A DNA stretch of 64,000 nucleotides, from the NCBI RefSeq assembly GCF_000203795.2, contig NW_006281112.1:656370-720369 (forward strand). The letters run 5' to 3'. A program made the position numbers and the translations under genes. Below are positions 45,435-55,990 of the stretch, in pieces; the stretch's first letter is position 1; each line of letters starts with the position of its first letter. This stretch comes from Batrachochytrium dendrobatidis JAM81. Taxonomy: Eukaryota > Chytridiomycota > Chytridiomycetes > Rhizophydiales. The notes beneath the pieces are model-generated. The model saw only the letters and a program-made list of their open reading frames with translations, did no database searches and was not told the origin of the DNA.

Positions 45435-46025
45435 GATAGTACATTTGGGTTGGAATGAATTAGACAATTATTTGTATGAATAAAGCACCGAGTCTTGACC
45501 ATTATATTTGGCATTGATTGTTCATAGCATTTTAGCATAAATCACCTGTCACAGGCGAGATCAACTCCAGACACTTTGAACAACTTTTAGCAGAGATCAT
45601 CTACCAAGAAAAGTAGTATCATTCAGTGCCCTATCTATACTACTATTGTTTTTTACATTTTCCACTGTTCAATACATACTGCGGTACTATTTCAAGTATT
45701 CCAAAACCAACTTGTAAATCAGACAATTGAAGATGAGTTTCATTTACGAAATATACATTTTTGAATCAACAAAACGACACATTTACTATTGAATCTGGTT
45801 TAAACCGTTCAACAATAATATCGCGAAATGCAGTTTTGTATTGTGCAACAACTCTTGCTGACATTCTAATAAAAATGAGTTTGTAAGCCTGCAATTCCAA
45901 CAATATCAATCAAGTCAATTTTCAACAAGAATATTCGATTTATTTTTATTCCAATAAAATCAAGGAAATCGCAACCCAACACAAGTGTTCCATTTTGCAT
46001 TTGCTGAGATTTGGTTGTTGATAAC
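45435..46025. other. Intergenic, no gene seen
   Basis: 3' flank of the Crinkler-like gene (AATAAAGCACC at about 45479) and promoter side of the DnaJ gene. Only minus-strand shadow frames. Confidence 0.55.
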
Positions 46026-47733
46026 ATGAGCGATTCAACTCATATTCCTGTTATTGAATCGAGGAGACCAAAGCCTTCTGTCACTGCAAAGTGTCCAAAC
46101 TGTTCTGTAGTCATTGAATTCTATCTTCCTGTCACTCCAGCTTATGCCTTTTCTGTTTATAGAGTGGTTTGATTTTCTTGTAGAGAGACTTGTTCTATTC
46201 CAACTTCTGCTGTTCAACAGACTCCATCTGTTTCTGCTAAAAAAACTACAAATGCCTCGGACCAATCTACCAACAATGCTTCCAGTCGCAGACCAAAAAC
46301 TACTCTTGGAAAAACCGGCTCAGGTAATTGTAAAACCTTTGAAAAAGGATGATTCTTGCCTTCTAATTTCATGATTGATTTAGATGACCATCCAATCGAT
46401 ATGGAATATTATGATTTGTTGGAGATTCCTGCTACGGCGTCTAGTGCTGTCATCAAAAAGGCGTATTATCTCAAGGCTATGAAGTGTCATCCTGATAAAA
46501 ACTTGGACAATCCATTGGCTGAAGAAATGTTTAAACAAATATCTGAAGCTTATCAAGGTACAGACTTGATGGTTCATGTGTATCCAGAAAAACTATACTA
46601 ATGTTTAAATTTTAGTCTTGTCGGATCCACAGCGTCGTTCATTTTATAATATTCATGGAAAGGCTGCTGCAGTGGGTTCTGAAGGATCTGTGTTTGTCGA
46701 TCCAGAACAATTCTTCAGACAACAGTTTGGTGGTGATATGTTTGTTGACATCATTGGTGAAATATCCATTGCTCGGGATTTTAAAGACGTCATGGCTGCA
46801 AAAGATCCATCCAAATCTAATGACTTGACCACTGACTCCAACTCTTCTACAATCAACTCGGAAACAGAAGTACCATCTACAGATGCTACCACTCAAGCCA
46901 AACAAGACTCGGCATTGATGTACGAACAACGTCGTTTGATTCGTAAAGAACGTATTCAGAAACTGTCGCATAATCTTGTTGCCAAGCTTTCGCTTTACAC
47001 TGATGCGTTTCCATTTCCTGATCCTACTTCTTCTCCACCTTTGGGGATCTCTTTGAATAGCTTGGCAAACGAATCACTCGACACGTTTCGTGCTTTATCT
47101 ACTATCGAAGCTCAACAACTTGCTTTGGAAAGCTATGGACCCGAATTGTTGAGAGCGATTGGATTCACCTATGTTTTAAAAGCTGATCAGTGGATTGCCA
47201 AAATTGCTGCAGAGGATGGGGGTGCTGTGCTATGGCATCGAGTATGGGGACTTGGGTCTCGAGTAAGCGGAGCTATCAAAGAAAAAACTCACATTTTAAA
47301 CGAGACGGTCGGGACGTTTCGTACGGCTCTAGATCTGCAAAGCAAATTCACCAAACTTCAAGAAATGGATAAAAAAACAAAAAAAACAGGTGAAGGAGGT
47401 GAAAAGACTGTTGATGAGGATGTCAAAGTCGAACTGACACCCCAGGAGCAAGAACTCCGCACGCAGTTGGAATATGAAGCGGCAACAAAGGGACTAGAAG
47501 CTTTGTGGAGAGGATCCAAATTAGAAGTTGAATCTGTGCTACGCGATGTATGCGACGATGCTCTCGGAGATGCACCTGGTGTGTCGACCGAGTTACGTAA
47601 ACGACGTGCTGATGCTTTGCGGATCTTGGGTCAGGTTTATGAAACCGTTGGTATTGCTGCTGCTGCCAGTTTCGTGCCCAATACTTCCACTGGAACATCT
47701 AGCCAACAGCCTCCATTGCCTCCTCGAAAATAG
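46026..47733 (+). CDS. DnaJ/DnaJ-X protein (Caj1/Djp1 type Hsp40)
   Basis: An Hsp70 co-chaperone of the fungal Caj1/Djp1 group. Exons: 46026 to about 46138, a second exon to 46323, then 46384-46557 and 46616-47733. The first junction is not settled; the others close in frame. The J domain starts MEYYDLLEIPATASSAVIKK and carries the essential HPD (KCHPDKN), then FKQISEAYQVLSDPQRR across the last intron. The DnaJ-X domain follows (about QRRLIRKERIQKLSHNLVAKL to the ALESYGPELLRAIGFTYVLKAD region). In Djp1 this class helps peroxisomal import. The C-terminus is Pro-rich (QPPLPPRK). Before the J domain is an added segment with CPNC and a further Cys past the intron, possibly a small zinc site. It converges with the PH protein gene. 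Confidence 0.9.
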
Positions 47734-48030
47734 AGTGTTTCCCGTACCCTACCATTTTTATATTCACCACCTGTTTTGATATTGCTATTCCGTATTTTAT
47801 GTTGCTACTTTTTGGAGAGTATTGCTATACTACCGAATACAACAATCATTGCTATTTTTTCCAAATCAATAAAATAATTGAGCTATTGTATGTTCTACCT
47901 TTAATTTCCATTGGATAGCTTTCAAGTTTAAAAAACAAATTATCTTGGTAAATAAGGTTTTAATAGTTGAATAAACATGGCAGATGCCACAATAAGCCTT
48001 GTAGAGAATTGACGAGTTCCATATACGACA

Positions 48031-49341
48031 TTACCAACCACCCGATTCGTCTTGAAATGTGTCCCATGGATTGCTGGTTCCGGTAGATAGACTAGCTAGT
48101 TTTGCTTTGGGTGATGGCGTGTCCAGTTCAACCGGATCATCATGAGAATGACCACCACTTGTAGCATGGCTTAATTTCATTTCCATTTGTTCACTTAATG
48201 ATAAAGTAGATACATTGCCCACCTCGGTCTTGTCACTCGTGTCGGGAGGTGGAAATGAAGCAAAATCAGCTACATGAGCAGGTGTAGGAATTTGATCATT
48301 TGAAGTAGTTGTAAAAGAAATCGGAGGTGATAACGAATCTCTCCTACTAGGCAAATCATCAAATGATTCGTCGATAAGCGATCCAGATTTGGGTCTCAAT
48401 GTAGGTACAATAGTACTTTTGGGTCGACCAGGTAGAGGTGGTGCAGGCATACTCACTGGTCGTGTACCAGAAGTAGCATGAATCGTATCGGATTTGCTAT
48501 GACTTACAACGGCTCCCAATCGAGCTTGAAGTGACGTCGATGGAGCATTCGCAGTAGCTACAGATGCAGCAGCGCGTTGAGAAAGTCCAGTCGATCCATC
48601 TGCACCTTCTTTTGGTAAAGGAGCAGTACCAGAAAAAGCTGGTTTTGAGTGCTGTGTAGTGGGTGTTCCAACTGAAGTCCGTGTTCCCATCTGTTTCATA
48701 TGTTCATTGATTGCAGTCCACCAATACGCACTTTCAACCATGGTTTTCCCCTTGAATTTGTGTTTGATATCTCGTCCAAACATACCCGAGTTTTTCTCAA
48801 CAAAAACAATGTCTTTGTGATCTTTATCGCCAAGATTAAGTGGAAGCAAGGTGTATTCTGCCAAATCAAGCGTCAGCTCAGGCATTTCAAGTATGGAATC
48901 AGCCGAAAAGTCCGGTTTGTTGCCAGTAGGAGAAAATGGACCGCCTGCAGATGAAGTGTCAGAATGCGTAGCTCCTATGGGTGTTGATGAAAGTGGTGGC
49001 AGAGTATGCAGATATCCAGAAGTGGACAGGACAGCATTGACGGGCCGATAGGATCGTTTAAACACACCTTCTTTGCGCAGTAGCGATCCTTGTCGAACAA
49101 CGCGAATGGCAAGATCGTCACATCCGTCATAGATGATGTTTGCAGGATCAACCAAGGGCACATTGTCTTGGTCAATAAATCGATCACAGTTGCTTGCTCT
49201 AAAAATTGCCCAGTCTTTATCTGCCTCCATTGTATCCAATAACTTGGCCATATCTCTGGATTGATCCAACCTTTTGGTATAATTTGAAGTTTGCCATTCG
49301 TAAAAAGATGCTAAACCAACACGAATATTCTGTACAATCAC
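48031..49341 (-). CDS. PH-domain protein, Slm1/Slm2-like (N-terminus incomplete)
   Basis: About 436 residues in one open frame; the listed upstream end is not an ATG. Open frame continues upstream to 49395 (stop), so an earlier exon must supply the start. I could not place it. Residues about 1-60 are a helix-rich segment (FYEWQTSNYTKRLDQSRDMAKLLDT is its approximate span) like the end of the F-BAR-like part of Slm proteins. A PH domain follows (about 80-215: VVRQGSLLRKEGVFKRSY; GYLHTLP; TLDLAEYTLLPL; a conserved Trp-Trp near the end), where a Ser/Pro-rich loop is inserted. The rest is Ser/Thr/Pro-rich and ends NPWDTFQDESGGW. Slm proteins bind PI(4,5)P2 and act in TORC2 signalling at the plasma membrane. 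Family assignment is by motif only. Confidence 0.7.
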   Translation of the reverse strand: MIVQNIRVGLASFYEWQTSNYTKRLDQSRDMAKLLDTMEADKDWAIFRASNCDRFIDQDNVPLVDPANIIYDGCDDLAIRVVRQGSLLRKEGVFKRSYRPVNAVLSTSGYLHTLPPLSSTPIGATHSDTSSAGGPFSPTGNKPDFSADSILEMPELTLDLAEYTLLPLNLGDKDHKDIVFVEKNSGMFGRDIKHKFKGKTMVESAYWWTAINEHMKQMGTRTSVGTPTTQHSKPAFSGTAPLPKEGADGSTGLSQRAAASVATANAPSTSLQARLGAVVSHSKSDTIHATSGTRPVSMPAPPLPGRPKSTIVPTLRPKSGSLIDESFDDLPSRRDSLSPPISFTTTSNDQIPTPAHVADFASFPPPDTSDKTEVGNVSTLSLSEQMEMKLSHATSGGHSHDDPVELDTPSPKAKLASLSTGTSNPWDTFQDESGGW

Positions 49342-49395
49342 TTTTTCAAATGCATTGATAGAGTGTTGTTGAATAATTCGAGTTTTTACAAATCA

Positions 49396-49599
49396 GCATC
49401 ACTGGAAATAGTTACTGTTATTCAGACAGTCAGTTGTCCAGACATTACAGTTGTAATATTACACATTTCCCATTGTTGCTGGATACCAATATGCCTACAT
49501 TTAAAGATGAATACTACCAACAAAATATTCCATTAGAACTGCAACTGTTGCTTCAAGATCATGGACATATCGTTGTAAATCGTTTCAAACATCAGTTCA
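49396..49599. other. Possible first exon of the PH-protein gene, unresolved
   Basis: Several minus-strand ATGs (for example at about 49446 and 49480) with nearby GT dinucleotides, but none gives a convincing first exon. Confidence 0.2.
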
Positions 49600-50530
49600 T
49601 TACCCCATTTTAAACCAATCCATCAATCTCCGATTCGGCTTGCTCAATACTCTCCAGCAACTTGCATTCCATTCCTACATCGACTTGTTCATCGTATCCA
49701 TGTTTACAGCGTTTGTTGTTTTGACTGCGATTTGCATCAACCCAGAATAATGGAATTTACCATTTCCTTTGTAGAATCTGTCCATAATGTCTGTTTTAAT
49801 GTAATCTTCTGACTGTTTTTCAATACAAAAGTCGACAATCATTGCTTTATCATCGATTTGACCGCAGTTTGATGAGTTGACAGCACAATCGCATATACAC
49901 AGGATACGAAATATCAAATCCAATCAAAGTTGGGTATTGTTTGCTGTATCCTTGTCAACTCGGACAATAGCACCACATGGCAATACTTGATAGCAATGTA
50001 GACTGTTTTGGTGCTGTGAGATGCAATGATACAACGAGTTTCAGAACCCATTCCAATATGATGCAGCATCTTGCAGACAAACAGTTCATTTGTATCTGGT
50101 TGCCTGATACCTTTTACATTGTATTGTGTGGGTTTGTACTGACGAGTCTTGATGTAGCAACAAACAGTCAGTTGTTGTTGACATTCCAAGCGAATCTGGT
50201 CTGGATTCCGTTTTTCTTTGGAGATAATGAGACGTCAAACAACTAGTCAATGTCAGCCTTGCAGTGTTGAATGACAGTATTGATTGACAGCAGTTTGAAT
50301 CGGTTCCGTATTTCCATCCAGATACTGTGATATTGGCAAAAAGGATCTTGCAGAGTTGTTGGTTGTTGATGAGCAAGTTGGATATAAAGTTGTTTTCAAT
50401 CAATCCGTTGACAATCATGATAGCATACTTTGATTTGTATGTACGCAATACTGCTGTCATATTGTGTATGGTGTTTCGTATTCCTACAAACGCATTCCAT
50501 TTCCAGCTGTTTCCTTTGTAGACATTTGAT
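49600..50530 (-). pseudogene. Degenerate protein-coding relic, unknown family
   Basis: Three overlapping minus-strand frames (50086-50460, 49914-50189, 49675-49923) in succession look like one broken gene read from about 50520 down. The start NSWKWNAFVGIRNT ... NNQQLC is conserved at 36237-36400, but the two copies differ mainly by amino-acid-changing bases and both are broken. I do not recognise the family; a repeat or transposon origin is likely. Confidence 0.35.
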
Positions 50531-51052
50531 GTTGTGTAACAATGAGGGTGTAAAATGTAGTACAGAAATAGACGACTAAATTATATTTATTTCAACGGAT
50601 TTAGCACTCTTGTTTAAGTAAAACGATATTATCCGATGCTCACTATACACTGCTTGTACGTTGAATCATGCCAATCACTTGCTATTTTAACAAGCATGGA
50701 ATATCACGGCACATATTGATGACCAACTAATAGCCGAGTGTCAACTCATTCCAGTTTTGGTTTATACTCATTTCTCAACCCTAACCCTTTTCAGAGTGAA
50801 GCTTTATAATCAACCACATGATATTCAAATATATGGTCAAATAGCGGCTCAACCAAGGTTGCGGATATCATATAAAGGAAGACTCTTCAAAGTTTGGCAT
50901 TGATGGCAAATCAGCAACCCTGACAACACTAACCCTTAGGACGGCTACCCAAAAACATGCTTTTAATATTATCCACTCAATAACCGACATAAATACAATC
51001 CAAAACTTGACCTGTTGAATGACATTGCAACTTGCTCAACCAAACCAGTAGA

Positions 51053-51868
51053 ATGAAACTCGCAGTTGCTGTATTGTCATCGATCCTGCTTGCCTGCTCA
51101 GTTACTATTGCCAATCCAATTCTTCCCAGTGAAACTACAAGCACCGAGTCTATCACCTCGCCAACTCATAATCCAAACGGTATAGGCTTAGGTGGTCTTG
51201 ATCCAATTCCAAACATCATCAAGGATTTGCTCAACAAGTACATAGAGCTAGAGCATGGCCGTGATGAACAAGAAAAACTATATGGCTCGTTAAAACCTCA
51301 ATATGACCATCAACATAAACTGGTAAAGCGCTTGAAAAAAAAGATTCAAGTTTTGGGATATATATCTCAAACAAGCGGTGACGGTCCAGAATATAATGTT
51401 GAAATTCGGAAGACTAAGCTTGATTTTGAAATCCAAAAATCCAAACTTGCCAATCTTAAAAAAAGTCTTCAAGGCTGCGAGTCCAAGTATAGTTATCTTA
51501 CAGTTAAAGTAGAGCAAATCAATGTAGAGCTTGTGGATCTCATTTTTGGAGAATCTTGGAATCCTAAATTATTTGGTCGCAAACTTTATGATATCAACTC
51601 AAATCCTTTCATTAGAAGCTACCTTGAAGAACAATCATTAGAATACAACAAGAGTCTTGGTCGAAAACCTAGTGATCAGCAACAGCGCAAAAAACCTAGT
51701 GATCAACAAAGTCAAGATTCACAACCATCACCGGATACACCATCTGGATCTGTATCTGGATACTTTGAACAAAGAGTTCCTTCCAATAAACGGAAAGGTT
51801 TTTCCAAGTTTATGAATGGATTGAAATCACTCTTTCAGCGATCCAAAAATGACGATTCATCCAATTGA
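51053..51868 (+). CDS. Secreted protein, family 1, member c
   Basis: 271 residues, single exon. The ATG at 51053 begins the signal peptide MKLAVAVLSSILLACSVTIA shared with members a and b. After a Thr/Ser linker, GIGLGGLDPIPNIIKDLLNKY corresponds to the GIGIDNLSPIPDEIKYLLKK part of member b, and the helical middle aligns through KLYGSLKPQYDHQHKLV and LANLKKSLQGCESK. The tail is different: two copies of a KPSDQQ(Q/S) unit and a Ser/Pro-rich end with basic KRKGFSKFMNGLKSLFQRS. The basic repeat of member b is absent. Family layout, a conserved N-terminal core with a variable C-terminus, is clearest when b and c are compared. Confidence 0.82.
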   Translation: MKLAVAVLSSILLACSVTIANPILPSETTSTESITSPTHNPNGIGLGGLDPIPNIIKDLLNKYIELEHGRDEQEKLYGSLKPQYDHQHKLVKRLKKKIQVLGYISQTSGDGPEYNVEIRKTKLDFEIQKSKLANLKKSLQGCESKYSYLTVKVEQINVELVDLIFGESWNPKLFGRKLYDINSNPFIRSYLEEQSLEYNKSLGRKPSDQQQRKKPSDQQSQDSQPSPDTPSGSVSGYFEQRVPSNKRKGFSKFMNGLKSLFQRSKNDDSSN

Positions 51869-52700
51869 TTTGAATGCTAATCTGGACTCGTTCCAACCGA
51901 TTTAATTATCATTCTACAACTGTATTTCTGATTTAATTTACAATAAAACTGTATGTGCATGCATTATATCTGATCATTGTACACAGTCTTGGTTGGCATG
52001 ATATCATATTGTACACCGACACTTGTATTTCCAATACAATACAATACGATACGATACAGTTGATTGTATATTGCATAGTTGTACACATTGATGATGCTGA
52101 CATGCATGTGTGTATCGTGTCGATATGATATTGCTTGTCATGTCGTATTGACACATGCAACACCAATACCAACAATAGTCATGCGTGTTGATATCAGATC
52201 TGACCAATTTGACTGGTTTGACTCGTTGATTGTGGTGTCAAAATGGTTGCATCAATAGCCTGACTGATCACACACATCAGTCGCAGTATCAACTCTGTCA
52301 AGTGTCAAATATCACATGTTGAATATACAATGCCAACAATATGATCATTATGCACATGTTGATGTATACAGTAATCGTATACTGGTCGATTGGTGCAATA
52401 TGATCACACATACTAATGGAATGTGATAGTCATGATATTTGCAGCAGTATACCATATTGCAACTGTTGATATTGCGCATCCAATATTGGCATGATCATCC
52501 AGATATACAGTGATGGATTCAAACAATGCATACCATGATTGAGCTACGCGATCATGATGTGTATTCAATCAATACCATGTATTACTAATACAATATTATG
52601 CGTGATCATTGTGCACCAAACAACTAAGATACACACTGGACCAATCCAATACATGCACGGCTTGAACACATCACACAATCAAACATGGACACACCACATT

Positions 52701-52830
52701 AGAAATACATATAATATCAGTTTGTCATCAATGAATTGTATTCAGTCGAGTTTATTGAGAGTTGTTGCGTGATTCTTGACAGTGTGGTGAGTGTTTTCAG
52801 ACACGACTCTTTGATCAGTTGTAGTTGATG
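52701..52830 (-). pseudogene. Relic of the last exon of the aspartic-protease-like gene
   Basis: Minus-strand match to 33740-33870, including the coding end (TTDQRVVSE ... THHTV) and the stop and 3' flank. Nothing else of that gene is present here. It marks the outer end of the inverted segmental duplication. Confidence 0.7.
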
Positions 52831-53326
52831 TATCCATAATGGGAATGAGCAGTCAAACAACGTGTAATACAAAATTAGCAAGTTGATGGATATAATAAAA
52901 CTGACTATTTATTTAATAGTGCATAACATTGATCTTTCTGTAATCGAAATGATGTACATGAACACTAATATGATCTGATATTGCATACTCACAGCATATT
53001 ATCATTGTGCAGCATGTTGATGAGTAACCACTTCACTTGAACATCAGAGCTTTCAATACCATCTTGTGATGATCAGAATATACTTGCCGCATGATGTCGT
53101 TGCACAGCACATTTTAATGAACCCAACTCTAATACCGACTTTCAGTTTGAACAACGAATCATCATGTAAACGCAACTCCCTTCAAAACTACCCTGACAAT
53201 AACACAAGCTGCTTAGAACGGTCGTTCAAAAATCATGCTTGCAATATCATACACTAATATATAAATAAAACTAAACATCAATCTGCCAAATGACAATCTA
53301 CAACTTGCTCGACCAAACCAGTAAAA
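52831..53326. other. Upstream region of family 1d
   Basis: No gene. The last 150 bases resemble family 1 promoters loosely (ACCCTGACAATAAC near 53200, ATATAAATAAA near 53260, and ACCAAACCAGTA before the ATG). Confidence 0.4.
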
Positions 53327-54046
53327 ATGAAACTTTCGATCGCCATATTGTCATCGATCCTGTTTGCCTGCTCGGTCACTGTTGCCGACCCAGTTCTTGC
53401 CAGTTCGACTACAAGTACTGCAACCAGCACTTTGTCAGCATCTCCTAGTGCAACTGCAACTAGCACTTCATCAGCATCTCCTAGTGCAACTGCAACTAGC
53501 GGGACTAGTCATTCAAAGTCTTTGGATCCATATACTGTATATATGAATAATTGCTATCCGATTAGTTTTGATGCATTGAAAATGATCCAACTACTTGCAT
53601 TAGATTCACGTAAACTTGACAGACTATCGAAAGATATTGACAAGAAAAACGCTAAAATCGACGAAAGAAAGAAAATGATCAGTGAGCTGAAGAAAGAAAT
53701 TGACCATTTTAAGAATGATCCTTTGAGCACCGAGTCAGATACTGTCGAACTCGAATCTACGCTTACTAGCCACAATAAAGCTTCCAGGAAACTCAGGAAA
53801 GGTCTAAGTATACTCTTCAAGAAACATTCAAGAACATGTCAGGAAACTACCGAATTACGAAGGCAACTTAAAGGCTACTTTATGGAACATCATTCAAGTG
53901 AAGAAATAATTACTGGTGGTGGACCGTATCTAAATAGATACCCTGTATTTACAAGTTGCTTCCGTAGCTTCTACAATGGTGTACTTCAACGATTACCAAT
54001 ACTCAAGTATGGTGCGATCCTTGAAGATCCTAGTGTTTGGCAATAA
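53327..54046 (+). CDS. Secreted protein, family 1, divergent member d
   Basis: 239 residues, single exon. The signal peptide MKLSIAILSSILFACSVTVA is clearly of the family 1 type; the rest has diverged. Residues about 24-62 hold two tandem copies of a Ser/Thr/Ala/Pro unit (TSTSSASPSATA). A long helical, charged segment follows (about 85-165: LDRLSKDIDKKNAKIDERKK; ELKKEIDHFK), a likely coiled coil. The C-terminus (GGGPYLNRYPVF, then RSFYNGVLQRLPILKYG) lacks the low-complexity tail of the other members. Several Cys (YMNNCYPI, RTCQE, SCFRS) could pair after secretion. Function unknown. Confidence 0.8.
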   Translation: MKLSIAILSSILFACSVTVADPVLASSTTSTATSTLSASPSATATSTSSASPSATATSGTSHSKSLDPYTVYMNNCYPISFDALKMIQLLALDSRKLDRLSKDIDKKNAKIDERKKMISELKKEIDHFKNDPLSTESDTVELESTLTSHNKASRKLRKGLSILFKKHSRTCQETTELRRQLKGYFMEHHSSEEIITGGGPYLNRYPVFTSCFRSFYNGVLQRLPILKYGAILEDPSVWQ

Positions 54047-55102
54047 GCTTTTGGACCAGATTCGTTACATTGTTGGAGTTGAGTAAACCATCACAGTCAC
54101 ATCCAGTATATGTTGTAATGCAGCGTGTATTGCATGGTGGTTTAATTGTCATGTGTCATGCATCCAATGTCATTCATTCAATAAACATCGTGTATTGTCA
54201 AACAATAGTGTATTATACTAATGGTTTGATCATATTGCACCAATCAACTACTATGTGCTGTCATGACTGATCATTCGGTGTGCTACACATATTGAATGCA
54301 TGCAAATCCATGACTGTGGATCCCTTGTTGTTGAAATGGGTTCAGATCACCATCAGTTTGCTCACTCGTTGCACCGATGCGATTGCATGATCAACCTGAC
54401 ACCAACCAAACCACACTCGAATATATATGTTCCAGTCATGTGCATGGTGTATCGATTGTCAACTCACAATGTCAACTCCAACACATTCCACCATGCTCAT
54501 GGTCACATCACACCATGCTGATGTATGTCGATCGGTATCACATTGCAACCAGTTATCATCCAATGACTGCAATGCAATACCGTGCATGTATTGTGACTGA
54601 TATGCTGTGCACCATCAGCAAGTGTGCAACTGTCACTCGATATATCGACTCTGATATGCAACAACATGCTGTGTTTACCATGATCAGGTTTTTGATCAAT
54701 CTCGGACTCATGGTACATGATTTGTCATGTTGGATCGTGTGAATGTGTCATGGACTGCAGTTTAGTTGCAGACACACATATGTTTGACATTGACTGATGC
54801 ATACTGTGCAACGACTGATCAGTGCGAGTGTAATTGCACACTTGGTGGTATTGTGCATTATGGTTGTTTGACAATGGATGAATGCTGGATTGGTCGGTTA
54901 TATGCAACCCATCTGAATCGACCTATTTGGACAAACACTCGATGTAACTGACAACAATGTGTATACATGGCTGTTGGATCAATCGAGTTTGTGCTGATAT
55001 CGCCATACATGAGTTGGTCAACAAACTTGTAGCACTGCCAAAATACACTCGTATGGTTTGCTTGCATGAGATAATCTTGTGGTTAAACACCCAAGTTTAT
55101 TT
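54047..55102. other. 3' flank of family 1d and repeat-derived DNA
   Basis: GATCATATTGCACCAATCAA at about 54226-54245 is the motif found after the other secreted genes. The rest is short frames without features. No gene. Confidence 0.5.
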
Positions 55103-55990
55103 TACAGTCGTATTCACGTAAAATCAAATACTTTTCTGTATTGATCTTGTAATGATTGTCTTGGAATAAACAATCGTTACATATTCATTGTTGTTGTTGT
55201 TGGAAATGGATTATTTGTTTTATTGAAGCTACAAGTTGTTTGGTGTCTGGAATGGCTCAGCACACAGTCATTCCAAACACCAAAGTAATTGTCAGCAGGG
55301 TTCAAGAATGAACAGTATGATGCTGTATAGTGTAGTTCCAAACCTCGCGCTGTTTGTTGAATAGTTGGTAAACCATGTCTAATTAGAGTTGTTTTGTGGA
55401 ATGGAATGTTGTCTAGAATAAAGTGACCGTTTGGAACCGTTTGGGAATGTTGCATGTCATTGTTTAACAAGTTAATATTACAGCATTCACTGCTGCCTGG
55501 ATCAATCTCTCAACACATTGATCGTCATATAAAACACACACTATTAGACTATAGTTTTGAACTGAAATGTTGTTTTTGGACTGTACTCTTTCACCTCTGT
55601 TTGTATAGCCATACATTGTACAATCACCAAGTTTAAACCCCAACTCGTCCATTGCAATCCAAATATTTGATTCTATTGTGCGAATGTTTTCAATACTTGA
55701 CAAACTCTTTCTTTCCAATTCATCAGTCGCTTACAAGAGTGAGCTTTCTGTATGTGTTGTTCCATTTCAAGATGCTTGAAATAGTTGGCTGACAAATGTG
55801 TGCCTGGTAAAAGTCCATTCGAGCACTACCAACATCACTTTGTCCGAGTGTTGGTGACTTTACGAGGTTGTCACATATCCACTTTGCAATGTCTTGTTCG
55901 AGTCCAGAGTCTGATAATGACAAATCTACAGTGTAAAGAGTGTAAAGAGTGGAAACACTAAACACTTTGTCAAGTTCAGAATGTCTTGAC
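55103..55990 (-). mobile_element. Tc1/mariner-like transposon relic with DDE transposase remnants
   Basis: The best preserved member of the CAGCCATATT element family. One end is TACAGTCGTATTCACGT at 55102-55118. On the minus strand, 55965-55723 encodes a helix-turn-helix-like part (DIAKWICDNLVKSPTLGQSD ... ISSILK); 55718-55464 encodes the first catalytic region (IAMDELGFKLGDCTMYGYTN); and 55470-55177 encodes ILDNIPFHKT and FLNPADNYFGVWN, the second and third catalytic motifs (third position Asp). Frame breaks separate the parts, so no active enzyme is made. The other end was not found. Confidence 0.7.

Larger units (their letters stand above)
50355..52830 (+). repeat. Inverted segmental duplication of 33740-36402
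   Basis: Inverted copy of 33740-36402 in matching order: upstream region (50355-51052), family 1 gene (51053-51868), dispersed repeat with orphan M36 promoter (51930-52700), and the 3' end of the aspartic-protease-like gene (52701-52830). Upstream and downstream flanks are more alike than the coding sequences. Confidence 0.85.
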
